A stretch of 64,000 bases of DNA from Macrosoma leucophasiata (Eukaryota > Arthropoda > Insecta > Lepidoptera > Hedylidae): positions 5,394,001-5,458,000 of the forward strand of contig JAWQUS010000017.1 of the NCBI GenBank assembly GCA_036365455.1. Reading direction: 5' to 3'. This document shows, piece after piece, positions 23,144 through 34,200 of this stretch. The notes beneath the pieces were generated by a model. That model worked only from the letters and a program-made list of their open reading frames with translations, was not told the DNA's origin and made no database searches. The translations under genes were made by a program, and so were the position numbers. Each line of letters opens with the position of its first letter. Position 1 is the stretch's first letter.

Positions 23144-23172
23144 CAACAAATATGTAGCACGGCGGGGTAATT

Positions 23173-23873
23173 TCACATGTTCGCATTTTCATGTCCATCT
23201 ATAGGTCGTTTTCGTTTTGGTTTCTGTCTTGTTGTTGGTTCGGTTGGTGGCTCAGTCGGTGGTTCAGTCGGTGGCTCAGTCGGTGGTTCAGTCGGTGGCT
23301 CAGTTGGTGGATCAGTTGGTGGTTCGGTTGGCGGTTCCGTTGGTGGCTCAGTTGGTGGTTCAGTTGGTAGCTCAGTTGGTGGCTGAGTTGGTGGCACAGT
23401 TGGTGGTTCAGTTGTTGGTTCAGTTGTTGGCTCAGTTGGTGGCTCAGTTGGTGGTTCAGTTGATGGCTCAGTTGGTGGATCAGTTAATGGCTCAGTTGGT
23501 GGTTCAGTTGGTGGCTCAGTTGGTGGCTCAGATGGTATAATTTTGGACTCCAATTGTAATTTGTTTATCTGTGGTTTCGTGACCTTAACCTGAGTAGTCG
23601 TTTTTCGTGGTGTAGTAACAGAGCGGGTTGTTGTTGTTCTCGGCGTCGTTGTTGTTGTCCTTCGTGTTGTCAACCGCGTAGTAGGTTTTGTGGTAGTAAC
23701 TATTGTCGTTGGCTTATTTAGTATAACTTTTATAATACTCAGTGGTACCCAGTGACCTGGTAGATCGGCTTCTACGGGGTTGGCAATGAACAACAGAGGA
23801 TCTTTGAAGGGATCAGGCCACGATGCTGTACACGTAGCAATCAGTGCCAACACTTCGAACAGGTTTGATATCA
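23173..23873 (-). CDS. Secreted mucin-like protein B, proline/glutamate/threonine repeats (main exon)
   Basis: About 233 residues. Signal peptide ISNLFEVLALIATCTAS, then a module starting WPDPFKDPLLFIANPVEAD with PGHWVPLSIIKV, nearly the same as in protein A. A Thr/Arg stretch (RTTTTTPRTTTT) leads to about 25 PPTE-type units and a basic tail KRKRPIDGHENANM that matches the A tail. The exon begins at an acceptor (TTTACAG at 23874); its first bases TG complete an ATG begun by the A before a GTAAGT donor at 24123. This is the same split-start arrangement as in A, with a 250 bp intron. Both genes run the same way, about 2.8 kb apart: a tandem duplication in which the glycosylation repeats diverged completely while the ends stayed conserved. 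Function unknown. Confidence 0.82.
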
Positions 23874-23949
23874 CTGTAAATTTAAAGAGTTAATTAAATA
23901 GAAATAAATAAAAAACAGTGTTGTGCGTCATTTAGGGCAAATACGTCAC

Positions 23950-24045
23950 GCTTGGTAAGCGGATTGGGATGGCAGTGGTGGTAGTTTTATCGCGGGAAGC
24001 TACTGCCCATCCCGCGCTTACATATTTACTACCACCCTATTAATA
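23950..24045 (-). repeat. Fragment of LINE 3' end (F3) in the 5' intron of mucin-like gene B
   Basis: Shares the GGTGGTAGTTTTATCGCGGG and CCCATCCCGCGCTTAC blocks with 6276-6545, in inverse orientation. It probably lengthened this intron relative to gene A. Confidence 0.5.
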
Positions 24046-24123
24046 AATAAATAATAAAGTGCTATGGCATCATCACATCCCGATCCCCTTGTAAAGTTAT
24101 AAAAAAATGTAAAGTTTACTTAC

Positions 24124-24170
24124 TTTCATTAGTCTCAAATCAGTTATACTATAGAATGCTCATTGGACAC
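24124..24170 (-). other. Putative 5' UTR exon of mucin-like gene B
   Basis: Ends ...CTAATGAAA|GTAAGT (donor at 24123), giving the A of the split ATG. The ATG in CTAATGAAA is in another frame after splicing. The 5' limit is arbitrary. Confidence 0.5.
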
Positions 24171-24599
24171 GTTTATTTTATTGATTTTCGTAACTAAGCT
24201 ATCATGAAAATGAAATAGACTGTGTCATATTATATTTTTCTTATTTTGTTCAACAGTCAAATGTCACATAACATAACATACTGGAGTTTGTTCTTATCGC
24301 TTTAATATAGAAATTTAATTGATCGTGAACGTTGTAATCGGTTTGAAATGTTATTATCATACGATTCAGCTCAAAACTACAGAAAAGTGATGTAGTTTTC
24401 AGCGGGATTTCAAATATACTGAATCTTCTATTCACGAACTGGGGACTGGTCTGTTGTGATTTGCGGTTGTTATATTCTATCACGATATTAAGCTGTTGAT
24501 GCGTATTTGCGTATGTGTTTATATGCAAATATTTATATGCCATGGACGTTCACATTATCTTTATTATATGTAATAATATTTGTATTAAATCTAAGGTTT

Positions 24600-24902
24600 T
24601 GACAAAAGAGCAACACGCTGAGTTTGTTGGGTAGCGGAGTTCTTCTCAGTAGTGCCTGCACTTGGAACTCTGCTAAGTGAATGACTATGATTATGACGAA
24701 CCGATTTTTCTTTTTCTTCTATGAAGGAATTGAAAAATTTGATGATTCACGTATCGGTTAAATATTATTATTGAATTTGTATTCATTAATACCTATTGGA
24801 TTATTATTATAAGTCATTCTCTCTAGGTGGCTTATAACCCGACAATGAAAAAGTGTCCTTGTAGACCAATTTGAAATAAATGATTTGAATTTGAATTTGA
24901 GT
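24600..24902 (+). repeat. CR1/L2-like LINE 3' UTR (family F2)
   Basis: Starts near GCTGAGTTTGTTGGGTAGCG, contains GGAACTCTGCTAAGTGAATG and GGAATTGAAAAATTTGA, and ends in repeated TTGAATTTGAATTTGA, a short-tandem 3' end typical of CR1/L2-group LINEs. Copies at 29645-29975 and 54715-55042. Confidence 0.7.
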
Positions 24903-25397
24903 GGTGTAGTTAACATACGTGGCACCCGGGGCTAAAAAAAAAGGAAATACTCGTCATTCTTTTGTATCATATTCTGCATTCTCCGCCCCCTATTTGAGTC
25001 TCTGACTCAAAAGTGAGTTAAGAGTTAGTCAAAAGCTCAAATTATGGTTATAAGAGAGGGTGTCACCCTCAAACGGGTGGCACCCAGTGCGGGCCTCCGC
25101 TGCCCCATCGCTACACCACTGCTTCTGAGGCTACAAATTAATACAATACTCGTAAGTATTTAAATTTTTGTAGACGTGTCAACTGTATTTTATGTAGAAT
25201 ACCTACTTCCAAAATATTTTGTTCAGTGATTTTTTTGTTTTCAGTATTTTTGAGCGGGATTTCAAATACACTGAATCTTCTATTCAGTGGTGTAGTTAAC
25301 ATGCATAACACCCGGGGCGGATGAGCAAAAAAAAACGGAAATACTTACTCGTCAATCTTTTGTATCTTATTTCTCCATTCTCCATCGTTGTGCTCCT

Positions 25398-25659
25398 CCG
25401 AGCTCCAGTGAAGGAGCTCGGAGGCGAAGGCACCACCGCATTACCTAATATACTTGCCGCTAAATGGTAGTGTACAACACTATCGTGTTCCGGTCAGGTG
25501 GTAATGTACGGTCCTGTAATTTCCGGCATAACACCTTAGGCCTCAGAAGTGGTTACGCATCTATATTTCGACCTCTGGTCTTTGTGTAAGTGTCTATAGG
25601 CTGCTGTCATCACTTAATATCAATGTGAACTGCATGCTTGTTTGCCACACAAAAAAATA
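25398..25659 (+). repeat. F1 repeat copy
   Basis: Starts within the GAGCTCCAGTGAAGGAGCTC hairpin (the first ~12 bases of F1 are replaced) and ends CACACAAAAAAA. Confidence 0.75.
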
Positions 25660-25676
25660 TATAAGTACATATGTAA

Positions 25677-26166
25677 ACTATCGGCCCGCCCTGGCTTCGC
25701 GCGGTTGCAATATTACCTATCCTACCAATGGGTGATATTCATCTTAACGTGATGATAATAGCCTTTTTATTTTTAAAGAAAAATGGAAAGAAAAATTTGA
25801 CTTCAGGCGAGACTCGAACTCGCGACCTACTGAGAATCTAGTCCAGCCGCTCTTCCAATTGAGCTACTGAAGCCCTGGAAATTGGAAGAGCGGCTGGACT
25901 AGATTCTCAGTAGGTCGCGAGTTCGAGTCTCGCCTGAAGTCAAATTTTTCTTTCCATTTTTCTTTAAAAATAAAATATATTTCACAAGCATGTGTTAAAG
26001 CGAAAAATATATTAAAAAAAAAAAAAAAACAGATAATAGCCTTCTTCGATAAATGCTATCTAACACTGAACTGATTTTCAAATAAGAAAAGTCGTTCCTG
26101 AGATTAGCACGTTCAAGCAAACAAACAGACAAATAAACTCTTCAGCTTTATAATATTAGTATAGAT
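25677..26166 (-). mobile_element. Helitron (minus), interrupted by a palindromic SINE
   Basis: The 3' end GCGAAGCCAGGGCGGGCCG at the left and ATACTAATATTATAAAGC at the right match the small Helitron type. The insertion 25766-26031 splits it, flanked by GATAATAGCCTT at 25754-25765 and 26032-26043. Confidence 0.7.
25766..26031. mobile_element. Head-to-head tRNA-SINE palindrome (family S1) with TSD
   Basis: The left arm is a minus-strand S1 SINE: the tRNA-like head ends at about 25872 and the tail TCTTTCCATTTTTC leads leftward. The right arm (about 25880-26031) is the same SINE on the plus strand, lacking the first ~12 bases of the head and ending in an A run. The arms are over 100 bp, nearly identical, with a short centre. 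One 12 bp TSD (GATAATAGCCTT) surrounds the pair, so it inserted as a unit. The multimeric form of S1 is at 42095-44700. Confidence 0.82.
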
Positions 26167-26261
26167 AGTACCTAAAGATGAATCAAAACAAACTAGATAT
26201 TATATTAAATACATTTACTGTAGTAACAATATTAACAACATTAAAAATATTCAGTCTTCAA

Positions 26262-26524
26262 TCACCGTTCGTTCATAAAATCAACCGCGAAATTTTCTTC
26301 AACGGGTGGGAAAACACAATCTAGGTCGACATAGAGTTGCTTTTGAATGTTCAATTTGTCTACAATTTGCTTGAATGTCGGTCTGTCCCGCGCGTCGTCG
26401 GACCAACACTCCGTCATGAGCTGGTAGAGACGCGGAGACGCTCTTGCCGGCTTTGGTAGACGTCCACCTTCGGTCAAGTACTGAGGTAGTTCGTGGTTGC
26501 TTAGTTCCGCGTACGGGAATCCAC
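26262..26524 (-). CDS. RTK last exon: C-lobe end and tail
   Basis: The acceptor CAG at 26527-26525 is followed by GT completing a split Gly, then [29 protein letters not shown] (the conserved CW...RPTF of tyrosine kinases) and a short tail ending at TGA 26262-26264. Phase matches the donor at 29986. 86 full codons. Confidence 0.88.
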
Positions 26525-29500
26525 CTGAAAAAATAATATTTCAAACAATAAGGTTAATCTCTACTACCTCTACTTCTCTACTAATATTATAAATGCAAAA
26601 GTTTTTTTACTGGTGGTAGAGCTCCAGTGACGGAGCTCGCGGGCGTAGGCACCACCGCATTACCTAATATAAATAATATAATAAATAATAACTTAAACTA
26701 AAAAACTAATAAACTTGCCGCTAAATGGTAGTGTTCAACACTATCGTGTTCCGGTCAGGTGGTAATGTACGGGCCCTGTAATTTCCGGCACAGAGGCATA
26801 AGACCTTAGGCCTCAGGAGTGGTAACGCATCTGCATTTTGACCTTGGTCTTTGTGTAAGTGTCTATAGGCTGCAGTCATCACTTAACATCAATGTGAACT
26901 GCATGCTTGTTTACCACTTCCATTACATAAAAAAAAAAAAAAAGTAACTCAGTCTGTCTGTCTGTTACCTTTTCACGTCAAGAGATAGAGTTGACTTCGA
27001 GAAAGAACATAGACTGCTTTTTAAACGACATCCACACCGGCGATTTCGCGGGCAACAGCTAGTATTGTATATAAACAAGACACTGAGAACAAACAGCCGA
27101 TTCCGTTTTTAAATTAATTTGACAGGTACTTATGTAAGACGTTTTCACGTCACCTGTCATATTACTATGTGAAAGTGTGGTAAATTGAATGCAAGAAACT
27201 GGAATCACGCTACCAAGGAGAGTGTACTGACTAGTACTATACATATAGCTAGGTAGGCTTTTTCAGAGTAGCAAACAAACGACTTGTAGAGATAATAATA
27301 TAATGACGGATATCGCAGGCTTGTAAGCGCAACCACATTAGCCATAGAGCAACACCGGAGGGGAGTAGCCATATGCAGGCTTTCTCCTCTGTCAAAGTAC
27401 AAACCCAAATGGGCCTATACCTGTCGCCTAGATGTTTAAATGGTGCGTGAAATTGTTTCTGTATTTGGTTAAAGTCAAGGTGTGAGTTTCGTAGTAATGG
27501 ACGATTTTTGTATTGTGCGTGTGTGTCGCACGCATAAAATGACAGATTGTTTTGCATCGGTAATAAACGCTATGGCTACTCCCCTCCAGTCCGCCGCGGC
27601 CGGTGGCCCGTGTTGCTCTATGACATTAGCTGATCGATCTCCTGCCGCTGGTAGTAACTTCACGTAAATTAGTCTGTATTCTCCGAGGGGTACGCAGAGG
27701 TGCAGGCATGCATTCAAGCATACATGCATACAACCAGATACGTTTTCTGGAGTTCTTATTAGCGTGGTATAGGTACTGAGTGGACTGTCTACTGGTAGTA
27801 GAGTTCCAATGTCGGAGCTCTAGGGCCATCGCATTACCTAATCTATCTGCCGCCATATGGTAGTGTTCAGCACTATCGTGTTCCGGTTAGATGGTGATGT
27901 ATGCCCCTGTAATAACTATCACAGAGACGAAACAATTAAGGTCTCAGGGGTGGCAAGTGTGGCAACGTATCTGTTTGACCTCTGGTCTTTGTGTGAGTGA
28001 CTATATGCTGCAATCATCACTTATCATCAATGTGAACTGCCTGCTTGTTTGCACCTTCGTTCCATAAAAAAATTCAAAGTATAATGGTATTAAGTTTAAT
28101 TAAAGGGTGAGATTCACTGACCGCACTACGACTTTACTTTGAGCAAAGTATGCTTAGAACTGTCAGTACAGTATGAAATTTGACAGTTCGAAGCGTACTT
28201 TGATTGAAAGTAAAGTCGTAGTGCGGTCTGTGAATCTCGCCCTAATATAAGAAACTATGTTAATAACAACACCAAAGAAGTCAGGGAAAAACCATGCGAA
28301 ACTCTAACTTCAAATTATACCTATTTTAAAACAAACTCTAAAAGTTGTAATAACACAATTTTTGCCGCAACCATATTCAACTTGAGTAAAGTTGAAGGGT
28401 TTGTTATGATTAATTCGGCGTGGCTTTGAAGCATATCACAAAGTTTGTGAACTGTAGGCACCAGTTGTGTTATTTTAACGAAATTATGTTCGATAGTGAA
28501 TGACGGATATTTTGGAATAATATATATAAAGACGTGGAAGATCCTAAATATTTTCTCGAAACTCGAATCAAATTCAAAATAAATAATCCTTATTCGAAAA
28601 AGATGGATGCCTGGTTCATTTCACTGGTGGCAGAGTTCCAAGTGTAGGTGCTCGAGGGCGTAGGCACCACCGCATTACCTAATCTATCTGCCGCTACATC
28701 ATAGTGTTCAGCATGTTCAGCACTATCGTGTTCCGGTTACACGCTATGTATGGCCCCGTAATAACTTTTTTATGTAATGAAGGTCGCAAACAAGCATGCA
28801 GTTCACATTTATGTTAAGTGATGACTGCAGCCTATAGACACCTACACAAAGATAAAGAGGTCAAAATGCAGATACCCTGTCACCCCGGAGACCTTACTTG
28901 TTATGTCTTGTAATAGTTCATTATAACTATACCATCAAACCAGTACAATAGTGCTGAACACTACCATTTGGCGGCAGATAGATTAGCTAATGCAGTAGCG
29001 CGTACGCCTTCGAGCTCCTACACTGGAACTCTACCACCAGTAAAACTATCACAGAGATATAACAACTACGGTATCAGGGGTGACAAACCTCTGGGTTTTG
29101 TGTAGATGTCTTTGGTTGCAGTCATTTTAAGCTGCAGGTTAAGCTGCATGCTTATTTGCCATCTTAATAACATATTTTATTAAAAGAGTTTTGGCGGGAA
29201 CCTTGAAAGAGGCGTGTGGTGCTCTTATTTTATTTCATTTTCATGGTTTATTTTTAAGTTATAATAAATAAAGTTGGTGACATTTTGTTTGATATAGGCT
29301 TATTACAGTGCCCGTGTATAGTGAAATAGAATAACAGTGCAAAAACACGGCTTTTCAGTTTGCCTCCAAGACTTCATTTCAAATGTTCTGGTAAAGTAGC
29401 CATCGCTTTACCACAGTACAAACATTTACAAACGTTTACATTGTGGCTTTATTCGAATAACTGGCTGTGACTCTGACTGACTGTCTTATAATTGACCGAC

Positions 29501-31210
29501 TGACTCATACTTTTACGCTTCTTGCGAATACGAAATATCATTTTACTTGACACTGGCATTATGCGTAATAGCGATGCTATTATACTAAAAAAAAAAACAT
29601 TACAAATCTTGTAGAGTACGATTTCAAGTAACCATGATATGAGAGAGATACGAGAGCTCTTTTACTGAGTTTGTTGGGTAGCGGAGTTCCTCTCAGTAGT
29701 GACTGCACTTGGAACTCTGCTAAGTGAATAACTTTGATCGTTTTCTTCATTTTTCGTCATTGAAGGAATTGAAAAATTTTACGATAATGATATTTTAATT
29801 AATTAAGTAAGTACTTTAAATTCCAATTTTAATTTACTGTTAATATACCTATGTTTTTGCTTTTACTATATGTAATGTTTATTCACTCTAGGTAATTTAT
29901 GATGTCTTGACGTTTTGAAAGTAAGAATCTGTAAAGATCTATTCGAAATAAAAATATTTTCTTGCTTTCTTTCTTTCTATGCTTACCTAACGTGGCGATT
30001 TCCCATAGCAAAACAGCGAAGGCCCACACATCACTAGCATTACAATACTGCGAGGTGAATATAGCCTCCGGGGCTAACCACCGAAGAGGCACCGGCCTCG
30101 ACCGCGTGTGCACATACACTCCTGACCTGGAATATTGAAACATTAACAACCTCCATTAATAAATAATAATAATAATGGCAACCCATTATACGTCCCACTG
30201 CTGGGCACGAGTCTCTCCCCTTTTTGGGGGGAGGCCTGTAGCTTACTCCACCACGCTGCTCCAATGCGGATTGGTGGAGGTGGGTGGGTTAGTGGCCAAC
30301 CCGCTGTCGGATGTTTTCAAACCGCTCATAAGGCCTCCGACAAGGTTTAACGACTGCTATCTATCGATAGCAACCGGGACCGACGGCTTAACGTGCCCTC
30401 CGAAGCACGGAAACGCGCATTTAATTTGCCACTAGCGGTCACCCATCACACTACCCGACCGCGCCCGTAGTGCTTAACCGAGCAGATCGCTTACGATCTA
30501 CACCAGCCGCTGGGCCATGCGCGCTTCTCCGCTCGCTTACACAACCTCCATTAATCAATACAAACTATGGAGATAGCCTTAGGGCAAGGTAGGTAATATA
30601 AAACACAAGGCCCATAGTCTTATGATATTCTACAAACATTTTAAGCAACATTTTAAGGTGGCAACGAATCGGCATTAAAATCCATAATATTTATTTTAAA
30701 TCGGGAAAAGAGGTAAAATAAATCGGAACCCAGGGGTAAAAATCGGGACAGTAAAAAAGCAAACCAAAAGATTTTGATTAATTTACTAGCTGACCCGGCA
30801 AACTTCGTATTGCCTCAGAATTAAATAATGTGTCAAAGGTTTGATAGATACCTACGGACTATTTGTACGGGAAAATGAAATTCCCTTCAATTTCTTCTTA
30901 CTTTTTTACCTTTTAAACCTTCCCTGGACTTGCAAAAATCATTCAAAACCAAAATTAGCCAAATCGGTCCTCGAGTTTTAGCGAGACTAACGAACAGCAA
31001 TTGATTTATTTATATATATATATATATCTTAATATATATAAATCTCGTGTCACAATGTTTGTCCTCAATGGACTCCTAAACCACTTAACCGATTATAATA
31101 AAATTCGCATACCATGTGCAGTTCGATCCAACTTGAGAGATAGGATAGCTTACATTACGCTATGACTAATAGGAGCAGAGCAGCGCGGGCGAAGCCGGGG
31201 CGGGCCGCTA

Positions 31211-31245
<35 letters not shown>

Positions 31246-34200
31246 TATATATATAGATTGATTTATCAAAAGCCTCGGGCCCCAAATGGCTTGTGCGGTC
31301 GTCGGACGACTTTCGGTTGAGGTTAAGATGATGATTGATTTATCGGGACATTTAACGTCCCGATCAGGTGATAATCGGGACGAGACCCCATACGGGGACG
31401 TCCCGCGCAAATAAGGACACCTGGCAACACTACCTACAATATATACCTACTCACTTATCAACAATGATAACAGCTACATTAAGCTTGTTTTGGAAGTTCA
31501 CGAAGAAGATTGTATATCGAAATGGTCACGTAACTTATAAACGTAATTAGCAACAACGTTAACATACGTCCTTAGACTGATTTTAGTGAGAATAGTAGTG
31601 AATAAATAAATAATATGGAAAATAGTAGAGTGTTATAATTTCCGGCACAGAGGCATAACCCTCAGGAGTGGTAACGCATCTGCATTTTGACCTTGGTCTT
31701 TGTGTTGATGTCTATAGGCTGCAGTCAACATCAATGTGAACAACATGCTTGTTTGCCACTTCCATTACATAAAAAAGTGCGGTGAATGAATAATATGTTA
31801 CCTTGATAGACCAAAATCAGCTACTTTCAAGACTCCTGCACCGTCGACGAGGATATTGCGAGCAGCAAGATCCCTGAAAAATGGAAATAAAATGATAGAT
31901 ATTAAGCAAGGAATATTACCTTTGTATAAGTAGTTCTAGAAAATTTTAGCAGGGAATATAAACAATTACCTAGGCAGAACCCTTACTATATAAAACACTA
32001 GCTGTTGCCCGCGGCTTCGCCCGCGTGGATGTTGTTTTATAAATATTTTTTCCTGAATTTGCTATAAACCTCACGGAGCCCGAGACCTTTCCAACGAATG
32101 CAAAACCGTGGAAATCGGTTGGTGCGTTCTGGAGTTATAGCGTCAAGAAGGAAAACCCGACTTATTTTTATATTATAGATACCTATAATGTTTAATTTAA
32201 AAAAATCTGAATTGATTTAGATTAAACAACACAAGTTGATGAAGGCGTGGCGTCGCCTTCCTAGCGGAAGGACGCTGCTGTCTTTCTTGCGTTATTGATT
32301 TTACTACCGCCTCAGTGGAATGGTTTGACCGCCGTTCTTTGGTTAACTGACTGCACAAGTGGAGGAATTTTCTTCCAGTAGAAAAAAAATCTTCCGCTAG
32401 TGGGTGGTGGGGTCGTCAATTAATAAACATATGCTATAAAAAAATATGCTTACACTCACAGCCCCACAGAAGGTATAAACCTGTGTCGTGGGTGCCGTTG
32501 TACACATACAACACATTCACCAAACACCTAGACCCGAAAAAAATATCTGTTGGTCATACAAATATTAGTCCCGATGCGGGGATCGAACCCGCGACCCTTC
32601 GAATCAAACGGTCATCTCACACCGCTGGACTAACCGGGTTGTCGGAAATAAGGGACCATCAACATAGTTCCAATACTTCAGACCTTGTTTTTTGTATTTA
32701 TATTAATTATGTATGTATGTATCTTCACGCCAGGTCCCTAACGGGGTAGGCAGAGAGTGTAGAGCGCCAGATATCCCGGTTCAGACAAACCTCTCGTGCC
32801 ACGTCTACCTTCATCATTCTCTTCATACATGCACGCCGATTCCTAAGACTATTAATATAAATTACATTAATACTAATATTAATTATCATCTTCAATTTTT
32901 CGTTAGTGTTATCCTTGATAATAATACTCAGCTTACAAAATTACTTAAATTTTTGTTAGCTGAGCTTCGTTATCTGGTACAGTTTCAATTACAAAATATT
33001 GGATTTTCCAAACTTAGCCAAGGCCTTTCAGAACAAATGAATAAAGTAGCGTCTACTAAGGTGTTTTGAACTTTAAAACAGGTCAAGTGCGTGTTGGGCC
33101 ACGCGCAGTGTAGGGTGCCGTAGTTTTAGGTTTGAATAACGTTATGAAAAAAAAAAATATTTTCTATGGTGTGTTCAAAATTTTCGAGCGTCAAATCATT
33201 TGGGCGTCTATTACTTTCAAACTTCTAAAGCCAACTTATGTGTGATAGTTTTCTATTTAAATTAGTTTTATGTAGCTACTATTGCCGTAACGTTCGTATT
33301 TCTAACAACAACCGTTTGGTTGGTAGAGGGGCGGGATACAAGACTCTAACGAAAATTGGCACTTTAAATCTTAATGAGTCACGAACAGTTCACTAAATCG
33401 AAAAATGATATTGAACATCCCTAACCTTTTTGCAAGACATATCCAACGATATCCCACACTATAAAAAAAAAAAACGAAAAATAAAAAAAATATTCGCGCG
33501 TTACTCGTAGGGGAGGTACCCTTAATTAAAAAAAAACATGTTTTTCTTCTACCACTTTGTCGGCGTAATTAAGGTGTATACTTGTGCCAAATTTCAAGTC
33601 TCTAGTAGGTACCAATAGTTTTTGCGCTAAACCGCGGACAGACAGACAGACAGCGGACGGACAGACAGACAGACAGACGGACATGGCGAAACTATACGGG
33701 TTCGTTGTTACTACGAAACCCTAAAAATTATAGATTATCGTTTCAATGGCTTAGTAGGCTTATTAGTGGTACCTAATAAATAAGTAGGTACCTACTCTAG
33801 AGATACAAAGGAGATCGCGGGCGTGGGCACCACATACGACCACGATATGTATGTAATTCTCAAAAAATCAACATAGTCGACAGAAAAAATACGTAAATAC
33901 CTAATGGTAGGTACAAGATACTTCAAACGAATTTTAGAAAATATTATTTCATTGTTTATTTATTAAAATCCCTTTCTAAATGTTCGAAAAAGTATAAATA
34001 TAACTCAAAATAGTGTCCCACATTTAGATAGGCAACTCAAAATCAATCTATTATACCCCGAATTTTAATTCGATTCCTGGTTTGACATTTTCAGTGTTGC
34101 AACATAATGACAACTGCTAAATAGTGACGTTGCGAAATTAATCGATACGAAAATGAAATATTTCCGAATCGATTCAATTCGTTTATAGTTATATCTAAAC

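Noticed and set aside
23177..23540. Plus-strand Ser/Gly/Val/Gln-repeat ORFs
   Set aside because: Antisense shadows of the PPTE repeats of mucin-like gene B.
32450..32650. Functional tRNA on the minus strand
   Set aside because: It has A and B boxes but extends into a repeat body and lacks a convincing cloverleaf; a SINE head is the better reading.
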